Shown: positions 32,039 to 44,000 of the stretch, piece after piece | How the letters are laid out: the number at the start of each line of letters is the position of its first letter | How positions within the stretch are numbered: the stretch's first letter is position 1 | Source: Cinnamomum chago | Taxonomy: Eukaryota > Streptophyta > Magnoliopsida > Laurales > Lauraceae | Assembly (NCBI GenBank): GCA_038049695.1 | Contig: CP142461.1 | Coordinates: 22,699,001 to 22,763,000, forward strand | Length of the DNA: 64,000 nucleotides | Direction: 5' to 3' | The notes under the pieces: model-generated | The model's database searches: none | What the model was told of the DNA's origin: nothing | What the model saw: the letters and a program-made list of their open reading frames with translations, nothing else | Position numbers and translations under genes: made by a program

Positions 32039-35000
32039 CTAAAGACCTGAAGAATATAGAGTGTTAGACAGTACTGTTTGCTCAGAGCATTAAGAAATGT
32101 ACATATGAAGAACCCATACTTTGCACAATGAAGACATACCTTCCAATATTAGGAGTGAAAGGTGCAAACCCATGACTTGTTTCCCTGACACTAAATTTCC
32201 CCCAACTGGCCACAGCGGCAGCATATTGGAAGGAAGGGGAAGGGAGGGGGTGGTGGTTGTGTGCGCCTGGGTGTATTCTGTGTTGGGGATCTGCACATTT
32301 GAGCTAACCATTTGGTTATCCAAATCAGCGTTTTTGAGGTTCTTGGAGCTGAAACCCAAGGCTTGCCTTGGGGTAACATGTCTAAATGCAGGTGACGCCT
32401 AGGGCATTGCTTGCACTTGAAGCATGCACTTCACATGAGGCAGTCATGATCCATATTGGAAGGTGTATGCCCCATAAACACATCTTTCTTTTAAGAAAAA
32501 TCAATGGCCAGAACCTCCACTAGTTATCTCATCATGATAAACTCTTTCTGAGTTATCATACTAGTATTGACATCATATCACAATAATCAGGTTTTTTTTT
32601 TAGTCTAAAAAAGAATCATACAATCGTAGACACAAAGTATCTAATTTAACTAAATATCATCACTTCCTTTTTCGATATTATCTCTAGTTGTTTACATTTA
32701 AACTAAATTCTATGTTTGATTGATGAAAACAATTGCATTATGCATGTCAACTGAACATTTTTATGCCTTTCCTAACATAAAAAGGGAAAGTATGGAATTT
32801 AATGGAATGTATAATGCAATTTATTATAAAAAAAATCAAATGAAAGGATAAAAAAGAACAGAAGGGTAAAGAAAAAGACTCTCCACTGAAAGGTGCGTAG
32901 GTGATGGGATACATAAAAATCATATTTAAATGCTAGTCTTCTTCCATCTAGATTGTGTGGGGACGTCCCCGAGTAATAAAAAGGTCTAACCTGATCTCGG
33001 CGGGCACATCCCATAGGATCTCGGTCATGGCCGAGGTCCGACCTACTTGCTTGTCCCTGCATCACTTCGGTTTTGGCGCCCCTCTACGCTGGTTTCGGTT
33101 ATTGTCAGTTGATCTCACTTCGGCTATACTATTGCCATGACCACTTCGGTTTCAGTTGCGCACCAATAAGAGCGTCATAAGCCACCCGGCCAAGGCAGAG
33201 CCTGACAACCGCCTCCTGTACAGGACACGTGGCAGGATGCAAGCACGCACTGACAGGACAAATACATCATCCCAGCCGTCCATCCTTACCAAATCCCTGA
33301 CAAGGCCATATCCAAGGGCTGCGGCCATACTGGGGCAAGGCCCGAGACAGGATCCGATGGGATCTCAGCCGCCAACAAGTCAGGGGAAGATCAGGCCCAA
33401 TGTGACTAGCACTTAATGCAGTATGGACTGATCGGACCCTCATTAAATGCATTGTGGGCTATGATGGATCTTCATTAATGACTCTATGGGCTGATAAGAC
33501 CCTAGTAGTCAGATCAATGAGCCCATTGACACAGGATCTAAGGAACTTTCTCATATAAGGCATGAGGCGGACCAAGAGTGAGGTATGCATTCCTCCACAT
33601 GCAAATATACTCATCTCTCTTCTCCGATCAGTTACCTGGACTAACTTTAGCATCGGAGAGTCCTGTGCTGCCCCCAGCCAGGGTCCTTTGACTGTTCTCT
33701 TCTTCCCTTTCAGGTTCACCAGATCGCAACTACTTCTCCGATACTTTGAGTAAGTCCTTAAAGGCATCATAATCTTGTGAGTATATTTTTTGCACTTACA
33801 TAGATGATCCTAAACAAGTTCCCATTGTAGAATGTGAAGCTGCTGTGTACTTGCCCTTTCGCAAGCCATCAATGGAAACGATTCATCCGGATGGACAGAC
33901 ATTATGAAAAGATTCATGCTATGACGAGTCATACAGGATGATTGGTCTACACTACTGAAAGTTGGGCTTAATCAACATTTGCCATCATTACAGACAGCCT
34001 GGACGAAAGACTTTTCCTCCCAAGGCATCATACCCAAAGGCTGCAACAAGGGAACAAGTGAAGCTGATAGTGAGTGCATGTAGAATTGTAGATTGGTTTC
34101 AGGAGTTACCTTATTTTCACTGGGCACATCAGGAAGGTCTGCATCTCTGTTAGCATTTTGCTCTGCCTGGGCTTCTTGCAGCCGTTCAATAACCAGTGCA
34201 AAATGTGAAAGATCTGCGACAGAAAAGTAGAATTACATGATGGTATTCCAACCTAAAAATATCAACAACCTTTGAACTGAGATTAGAATGACTCGAAGGG
34301 CCGCTGGTCTGTTTGCATACAGAACATAGGAATTGACCCAAGGATTAATAAAGAGGTGATGTGCGAAAGATATGAAGGGGTGAATATGGGACATTGACTT
34401 TTCTAGAATTTGAATTACAAGTGTGATGGTTGGGCATTCATTTCCTAATTCCCATGTTCCCTTGGTGCAACTTCCATAAGAGGGGAGGAACTTTGACGGT
34501 CATTTTTGGATATTCACCTTTGATTCTGCATTTTTAACCACTTAAAGAAATACAAAACATTACAATTCATAAGCATTCAATTACATGAAACAAATAGGTC
34601 TTAAGTTGTTTTCTAGAATTGTACAAAAGATTTAGAGAGCCCACATTTCCTATGCATACGAATCAAGAACGAGCATATTTGAAAATAAACAACGCTATGC
34701 CTGAGCAAATAGGAGATCCAGACGATTCACGAGCGTGAACCAGTAAATGACCTCAAATAAATTCATAAACAGATAGATATAAAGAAAGCTGCCACAGGAT
34801 CAACTTGTACCTTTGGAACGATGACTCAAAGCATCATTAACCTGCAAAGGATGTTTGCGTTCTTCTGCCTTAAATTTTAATTTCACTTGATGGCGTGTTC
34901 TTCCAGGGAATAGCTGTTGTATCATAGCAAAATCTGACCCGAATTGTCGGATAGCCTGACCAATCAAGTATTTAGGGAATAATATGATCCTTGCTCCGGT

Positions 35001-38000
35001 CAAAGAATAAGTGGGATTTCCCCCCTTTTCTGATAGAGATTTAAATCGCATAGTATCCACAGGATTGTACACGTAGCCCAATAGCTTGTTAATCGAGAAT
35101 GCTAATTGTGTGGGGTCATTCCGTGATCATGGAATTAAACGGGGCCACCACCCAGTCTCGGTAACCCGTGATCTCGGTGCCGCCAAGTTCGGCTGCATCG
35201 CCGTCTCGGGCAATTATGGAGCGGGCCCCAGTGATTACGTCACGAGTCCCAACTTCGGCCTCAGCCTCGACCGAGCTCGGCCTCCTTTCATTCAATCATA
35301 AATGCCGCCATTAATGCACTGCCAAAACAGGATCGGCGGTCTGACAACAGAATGGGCTCCGGACCTACGCGAGGGGCACGCCATATCTACAGTCATATCC
35401 ATAGGCGAGGAGGGCTGGTCCGATGGGACGTCCCCTTTTTACCTACCCCCACTCAGGAGATGAGAGTACGCTCAGATGGGACTCCCGTCTCCTCAGGAAG
35501 ACAGTCCAATGATGACTTCTCCACCTATATATTGCATGAGAGAATCCATGAAAGGTACGCACACGCATAATCTCTCCCTCCCAGAACTCTTTCTCTCCAT
35601 TCTCTCAGTCCCTGCACTAACTTAACCGTCGGAGGGCCTTCGGCTACCCACAGCCAGGGTCTCTGACCGTTGTTCTTTTCCTTTCAGGTCATTGGAGGCT
35701 CGATCCATTCCTCTTACCTCCCTCAAAACCTTGCATCAGGAGCTTAATCCTCCATTACTTAAGTCCGTAATTTTTAGGCACTTACAGTTGGCGCCGTCTG
35801 TGGGGATAGGATCTGTGCCAAAGCCTCTGCAGAAGCTATGCCTCCAAAAACCAGAAACGGTGGCGGAGGACCGTCGACGTCTAAACAAGCATTGTCCTTC
35901 CCGCTACGGGAGGAACCTGCATTCCCACCATTCTTGCCGTCGCAGCCAGCCCAGTCGGTTGTTCCGGAACCACCCCCTGACCTTCGTGGTGCTCTTCTTC
36001 CCCCTCCGGGACCGCCAGCGGTTCCTCCCATCAGGCAGGAGGAGCCGCAGGACCCTCGCCAGAGGAGGTCAGGGGGAAAGCCGAGTGCCGCATGCGTGGA
36101 GGGCGTCGTCCAATCGGCCTCTTCATCTCAGCCCATAGCCACGCGCCTCCGCCAGGATAGCCGTCGTGATGCCCCTCACCACACTGGCGAGCGGTCGCAC
36201 GGCGGTCCGCAGCAGAACGCCTCCACAGCGGATCTTCGACGGCAGGGCAAGACTCCCGTCAGGACAGGATCCCGTCATTCCCACCAGCACGTCCATGATG
36301 ACGGCCAGTCTTTTCACCAAACCCATGGGGACCGAGATAACAATCCCCTGCTTAAAGAGCTGGATGCCCAGAACCAAGCTCTCCAACACAAAGACGAGGT
36401 GATTCGTCGTCTCGAGGAACGGCTCGAAATGAATGAGAGGAGGTCTCGCGGTCCACCTCCCCGGCGACCGCGGACCCGTCCGGGCCACCAAGACCTGAGG
36501 CGGGCCCTCAACAGCAGAAGGAGATATCACTGCGAAGAGGAGGGCTCGAGTAGCAGCCATCTGCCTGATGGACTCGGGGGATCGCAGCACGAGCCAGAAT
36601 CCCCGAGACTCGGCGACTAGACAGGCCTCAAGGAGTTGCTAGACCACTACGTCAAGCAGGAGGTCCAGGCCCGCTTGGCCGAGATCGGGATCGCCCGAGA
36701 CCAGACTGATGAGCATGAAGAGGACGATCAGGGCATGTCCCCCTTTTCGCAGGAAATTAAAAACTTCTCTCTCCCCGAGAGATTTAACGTCCCAAGGTTC
36801 GTACTTTACGACGGGGCCTCAGACCCAGAGGCGCATCTGCGGCACTTCACTCAGCGAATGTCGGTCTGGGGGGACGTCGGTCTTCTGAACTGCAGGGTTT
36901 TCTCGTCCAGTCTGGGGGACCTCCCTCTCCGTTGGTTCTGCGCGCTCCCTCCCGGGTCGGTCTCAACCTGGCGGCAGCTCCGGAGCTCTTTCCTTGAAAA
37001 GTTTCAAGCGCACCGCGTCATCCCGAAGACGGGTAGCAATCTCATGGCGATCCGGATGAAAGACGGCGAGGGTATCACTGCCTTCGCCAGAAGATTCTGG
37101 ACGATATACAGCCAGATCACCGACGCCAATGATGAAGTCGCCATCATGTGCTTCAGGGAGGGGTTACTCCCAGGAAATGAACTCCGCAGAGATCTAGTCC
37201 GAAACCCCGTGGCCACGATGAAAGCACTGATGGCAAGGGTAAAACAGTACATTGAGCAGGAAGAAGACGAGGCCCATGGCACAGAGCGGTTCGGATTCCC
37301 GAAGAAACACCAGGCCTCCACCAAGGAAGAAACATTCCCCCGACCGAGGTCGGATAAAAGGAAGCCCGCCCGCTCTTTCTCGATCGCCTCGGACAGCAGC
37401 AAGAGGCCGAGGTCACAGTCCGCCAAGCCTGCCAACGATCCTTATAGGGCTATCAGTGTTGTGTTTAAGGAGCCTATTTATAGACTCCTGAACAAAATCA
37501 AGGCAGAGCCATACTTCCAGTGGCCTCGGCCGATGACAGGCGACCCATCCATCCGAGACCAGAACAAGCGCTGCTCCTATCACAAGCAGCACGGGCACAT
37601 GACCGAAGACTGCTTTGCGTTGAAGTCCCATCTCGAAAAGCTCGTCCATGACGGACACCTCCAGGAGTATATCAAACAGGAGGAAAGGGTCCACCGAGCA
37701 CAGCAGCGCACTCGACCCAGTGATGACCATGAGAGCGATGAGCCGGCGGGTACCATCAATGTCATCCACCTAGCACCCGCCCCAGGCAGGGGAAGCGCCC
37801 AGGCTCGGTCAGACGCCAGGAGAGCTGCCCATGGCAAGCAGGTGATGTCGGCAGAGTGGGAAAGCGCCTCGAAGAGGCGTAAGAGAGAAAAGCCCAAGAT
37901 TTGGTTCTCGGATGAGGATCTGAAGGAAGTCGAGCTCCCCCACAATGACGCCCTCATCCTCACCCTGCGGCTGAACAATTACACTACCAAGCGCGTCCTT

Positions 38001-41000
38001 GTGGACCCAGGGAGCTCCACCGAGATTGTATACTATAGCTGTTTCAAACAGCTCGGCCTGCCCGAATCCGCCCTGCGGGAGGCCCACGTCCCCTTGATAG
38101 GGTTTAGTGCCCAGCCAGTATACCCCAAAGGCAGGATCTCACTTGAAGTCCGGATCGGAGGCGCAGCAAAGGTAGCAGACTTTATGGTGATAGATGCGCC
38201 ATCCCCCTACAATGTGATATTGGGACGAAGTTGGCTGCACGCCATGGAGGCAGTGCCATCCACCCTTCATCAAAAACTCAAGTTTCCATTGGAGAAGCCT
38301 GGAGGAACGGTCGAAATAGTGACTGTGTGCGGAAACCAACAGATGGCCCGAGAATGTCTCGTGGTCGTAGCACCTGGAGAAGAGGAACCGAGACGAGTGC
38401 ACATGGCCGAGCTCGAAGCCGAGATCGAGGATGTCGGGCGGACAGCAGGGCAGAAAAGCATAGAAGATCTCACCGAGGTCAGGATCAATCCTGAAGATCC
38501 GGAGCGCTACTTCCTGCTGGGTAGCCAGCTCCCTGACGCTGAAAAGGCCGAATTGCTGGACTTCCTACTCCTGAACAAAGATATCTTCGCGTGGACTCCT
38601 TACGAGATGCCCGGGATTGACCCCGAGGTCATATGTTACAAGCTAAATGTGGACCCCGGACACAAGCCCGTAGTGCAGAAGGCTCACAGAACGGGGATCC
38701 CACAGACAGAGGCGATTATAGAGGAGGTGGAGAAGCTCCTCGAGGCTGGGGCAATCCGCGAGGTGCACTATCCCCAGTGGCTAGCCAACACAGTGGTTGT
38801 AAAGAAGAAGAGCGGCAAGTGGAGGGTCTGTGTAGACTTCACCGACCTTAACAAAGCTTGCCCCAAAGATAGCTTCCCGCTCCCAAAGATCGACCAGATG
38901 ATCGACGCCACCTCGAGGCATGACAGAATGAGCTTCTTGGACGCCTACCGAGGTTACCATCAGATCCCCCTGCACAGATCTGATGAGGAAAAAACTGCGT
39001 TTATCACACCTCGGGGCATCTACTGTTACAAGGTGATGCCCTTCGGGCTGAAGAACGCCGGAGCGACATATCAGAGGCTGGTAACTAGGATGTTCCGAGA
39101 TCAGCTCGGAAAGACGATGGAGGTCTATATTGACGACATGGTAGTCAAATCCAGGGAGTCGCAGAGCCACCTGACAGACCTGTGCCAAACATTTGCCATC
39201 CTCCGAAAGTTCCAGCTCAAACTCAATGCCTCGAAGTGTGCATTTGGCGTCGGCTCCGGCAAATTCCTGGGGAGCCTGGTGACTCGGAGAGGGATTGAGG
39301 CCAATCCGGAGCAAATCGCGGCCATACAGGCTATCCAAAGCCCCACCTCGGCCAAGCAGGTCCAGAGACTGACGGGGATGGCCGCTGCACTCAATCGCTT
39401 CATCAGCCGCGCCTCAGACAAGTGCCGTCCATTCTTTCAGCTACTGAAGAAGAGTTCCAAGTTCCAATGGACTCCAGAATGCGATTCGGCACTAGAGACG
39501 CTCAAAAGGTACCTCTCCTCACCACCTCTACTGTCCACTCCGTCGCAAGACGATTTTCTCTATCTCTATCTTGCAGTCTCGGACCATGCGGTGAGCTCGG
39601 TGCTGGTTCGAGAAAGCGACAAGCAACAGTACCCCATCTATTACACCAGCAAAACCCTGCTCAATGCCGAGACCAGATATCTACCTCTTGAAAAGCTAGC
39701 ACTAGCACTGCTCAGCGCCTCTCGCAAGCTCTCCCATTACTTCCAGACTCACGCGGTGGTAGTCATCACGGAATTCCCGCTCAAGTCCCTCTTCCGCAAA
39801 GCGGACTTTTCTGGCCGAATCTCCAAGTGGGCCGTGGAATTGGGTCAGTTCGACATCCAGTATCAGCCCAGAACGGCAATCAAGGCACAGGTCCTGGCGG
39901 ACTTCGTCGTCGAATTCACCTCTCCTAGTTCGGCACCGACCTCGCTCGATACCGAACTGGGGGACTCCAAGGGCAGCAATGAAGGTAACGCCAAGACTGA
40001 GGAAGACCAATCCTGGGAAAAATTTCTGGAGTCAGCCTGGAAAATCTTCGTTGACGGATCGTCTACATCCAAGAGGGCAGGCGCCGGCGTCGTCCTCCAA
40101 TCCCCAGAAGGGTTAGTCATAGAGCAAGCACTAACCCTCAACTTCAAAGCATCAAACAATGAAGCAGAATATGAAGCACTGATCGCTGGCCTCGGCAGTG
40201 CGAGAATACTGGGGGCACGGAGGGTGGTGGTCTTCAGCGACTCCCAGTTGGTGACGAGCCAGCTGAGCGGGGACTACCAAGCCAGAGACGAAAGAATGGT
40301 GGCCTATCTAGCCCATACCAGGCAGCTCCTCTCCCAGTTTGAAAAAGTTGAAGTCAGGCAAGTTGGTAGGGAGTCCAATCGCCATGCAGACGCCCTGGCA
40401 AGCTTGGCCTCGGCTGTAGAAGCTGGAAAAAGAAGAACAGTCGATGTAGGGACGCTGGAAAAACCGAGCATAGAGCTCCTCCCAGTTCGGCAGGTTCTGT
40501 GCACTGACCTCGGTCCAAGCTGGATGGATCCGATCATGGCGTTCCTGAAGGAGGACAAGCTCCCAGAAGACAAGAGCGAAGCCCACAAGGTCAGAGTAAA
40601 AGCAGCTCACTTCTGGCTATCTCCAGATGAAAAGCTTTACAGGAAATCCTACTCTGGACCATATCTCCAATGCGTCCATCCGAGCAAAGTAGAGGATTTT
40701 CTATTTGAAATTCATGAAGGGATCTGCGGTAGCCACATCGGTGGAAGATCGCTGGCCTACAGAGCTATTAGCCAGGGCTACTGGTGGCCCTACATGCAGA
40801 AGGATGCCCAGATCTACGCCAGAAAATGTGAGAAATGCCAAAAGTTTTCCCATTCCCTCCACCAGCCAGCTCAGGACCTGAGCCCAATCTCCAGTCCATG
40901 GCCCTTTGCTCAATGGGGGCTGGACATCGTCGGACCTCTCCACCGAACCCCGGGAAACAAAAGATGGCTAATGGTGGGCACCGATTACTTCACAAAATGG

Positions 41001-44000
41001 ATTGAGGCAGAGGCCTTATCCTCCATCACCGAGCTTGACACAAAGAATTTTGTATGGAAAAACATCGTCACACGGTTTGGGATCCCCAGAGCTCTGGTCT
41101 CGGACAACGGAACCCAATTCGATTCAAAATTCTTCAAAAGCTTTTGTCAGGAGCTCGGCATCAGAAACCTCTATGCGACTCCGGCCTATCCGCAGAGCAA
41201 TGGGCAAGCAGAGATCTCGAACAAAGTAGTTCTGGAGGGGCTGAAGAAAAGGCTTGATAAAGCTAAAGGCAGATGGACAGAGGAATTGCCAAGTGTCCTC
41301 TGGGCATACAGAACCACGCCGAGACGATCCACTTCGGCCACCCCTTTTTCGTTAGCCTATGGGATGGAAGCAGTCATTCCCCTTGAAGTCGGCCTCCCGA
41401 CCTTAAGAACAAATCTCTTCGATCAAGGGCAGAACGAGATGAACCTCGCCAGAGAACTTGACCTCGCCGAGGAACGAAGGGAAGCAGCATCCGTACGTCT
41501 GGCCGCCTATCAGCAGCAGCTTTCCCGAGGGTATAATCAAAAGGTCAAAGAGAGGAGGTTCTCGGTTGGAGAACTGGTCCTGAAAAAAGCGCTCCCCGCG
41601 GATAGAGATCCCAATGATGGCAAGCTGGCACCAAACTGGCTCGGCCCCTACAAAGTAGTCTCCATCTCGGGCAGGTCGGCATACAGACTTGAAGGGATGG
41701 ACGGCAAGGAATTGCCCCGGCCATGGAACGCTGCCCACTTAAAGAAATATTATTTCTAGCTGTATTCGAGATGTTTGATCAATAAAGAAGAACCTTTTGA
41801 CACAGATTTGCCTTGAATTTCTTCGATCCCCGCAAGGATCCGGCCCTCGCGCCATCCTCTTTGAGTTCGGTCGTAGGACCAACTCCGCAAGGATCCGGCC
41901 CTCGCGCCATCCTCTTTGAGTTCGGTCATAGGACCAACTCCGCAAGGATCCGGCCCTCGCGCCATCCTCTTTGAGTTCGGTCGTAGGACCAACTCCGCAA
42001 GGATCCGGCCCTCGCGCCATCCTCTTTGAGTTCGGTCGTAGGACCAACTCCGCAAGGATCCGGCCCTCGCGCCATCCTCTTTGAGTTCGGTCGTAGGACC
42101 AACTCCGCGAGGATCCGGCCCTCGCGCCATCCTCTTTGAGTTCGGTCTTAGGACCAACTCCGCAAGGCTCCGGCCCTCGCGCCACCCTCCTCGAGTTCGG
42201 TTGCAGGGCCAACTGACCAAGAGGCGTCCTCTGCGGCGTCTGACCGCGGAACTCGGCCTACCCTAGGGTCTCACCTAGACCGTGGGAGCACGGCCTCAGC
42301 TGAACCCCGGCATGTAAGTCGGGGGGCCGCCACCGTTTCACCCTGGGAACCTCCCCCTCAAAGATATGCCATTAAGGCCTAACCCTCGGTCAAACGACAG
42401 CATGACTCGCTTACTCGCTGAAATTCAAAAGTGGGAAAGGGACAACCTAGTCTTCCGAGACTGGAAAAGGTCTGCCCGAGGCAGGCCCCTCCTACCGACC
42501 TCATCCACTTTGGACATCACCTCACATCAGAGCATCCACAGACCGTTGCAAAAGAAGAAGCAAAGAAGAGAAACAGCAAGATTGAAAAAGAACTTCTTTT
42601 CATTAATCAGGAAGTACGATTACATGATCTCTGTGCACTTAAAGAAGAAAAATTACATCGAAGAATAGAGAAAATTCCTAAAGAAAAAGTCTACTCCTTG
42701 GACACCTCCTTATGGGTCTCCGACTCTGGAGGTGCAGAGGAAATAGGGGGATCACAAGCAGATGAAGGAGCAGCAGCAAGAGTCTCGGCCACCGGGACGA
42801 CGGCAGGAGTCGGAGAAAGAAGAAGAGCGCCTTCAGCTTCAGCCGGGGTCAGAGGAGGAAGAGGAGTGCCTTGGACTTCGGCAGAGGTCGGGGGCGGAGG
42901 AGGAGCGATGGGGGCATCGGCCGGAGCCTCGGAAGGGTTGGAGCCTGGCTCTGGCTCTGAACCCACTGCTGCAGGTCGGAACTGAGGAAGATCCGAGAAG
43001 ATGGGATGGTCCTCAGAGACCCCATATTTGAGCAGGGCCGCCTTGCACCCCATCTCGTACAGCACTGAGCTCAGATTTGTGATCTGAGCCGCGTAATCCT
43101 CCGAGGCCCAATCCACCCCGTCCTGGTAAGCCTTTGTAGCCTGATCTCGCAGGATGGATTCGGCCTCGGATCTCTCCTTCTTGGAGGCCTCAAGCTCAGC
43201 CTCTTTCTTGGCCAGCTCGCCTTGCTTCTCGGCAACCTCGGCATCTTTCTTCGCGAGCTCGGCCCCCCTCTCGACGAGCTCAACCTCCAGCCGGGACGCC
43301 CTCCTCGCCTTCTCGTCCGCGGCACTCCTCAGGTTGTTGTTCTCGCCCCGCAACTTAATGATCTCAGCCTTCGCTGCTTGCTGATCCGTTGCGTGTTGGG
43401 CGAATTTCTCCCCCACCTTCTTGAGTTCGGCCGCGCTGGCATCCAGCGCACTCCCCAGCTTCCTCTTCTCCTTCTCTAGCCCATCAATCTGGGCAGCTCT
43501 TTCCGCCTCCCTCTCCATCAGTACTTGGAGCCTCTGCGCGTTCTGTGAAAAGAATAGAAACGGTGAGTAGGTTGGATCGGGTGACTAAGAAGTGAAAATT
43601 TTAGAAATAGGGGAGAAAAGCTACCTCGAGCGACGCCCTCAAGGTATGATGGATTAAGTTCGGAGACCGGATTTTCCTGTGCTTCTCCATATCCTGGGGG
43701 AGGGCGCATCCCCGGGCGAGAGCCATGACCGACTCCCAGCTCGTCCCCAGCTGCACCCCCACCGTCATCGGCTCGTTGGGGTTGAGGTCGAAGTTGGGCC
43801 TCCAAGGAGCTGGCGTGGACTGCTGGGACTGCGGTTCTGCCGACGGATGCCTCCCCTCCGCGCTCGACAGACGGGGCCTCTTCTCGGGAGGGGGCCTCTC
43901 GCCCTCCTTTCCGGCAGCGGCGGACCGAGGCCGGGCTTCCTTCTGCGGCGGAGGAGGTGTAGTCTCCTTCCCGGGGTCCACCACCCGCGGCCTGCTTTCT

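Noticed and set aside
33562-33770. Short frames inside the solo LTR
   Set aside because: They lie in the promoter and leader region of an LTR defined by its TAGAT duplication, and have no family match.
35692-36590. Additional overlapping frames at the start of the Tat element
   Set aside because: Shadows of the GC-rich gag leader. Composition alone keeps them open.
41739-42220. Minus-strand frames of about 155 residues with a strong internal repeat
   Set aside because: They arise from the 55-bp tandem array, whose length is not a multiple of three. No protein family matches and the frames end at the array edges.
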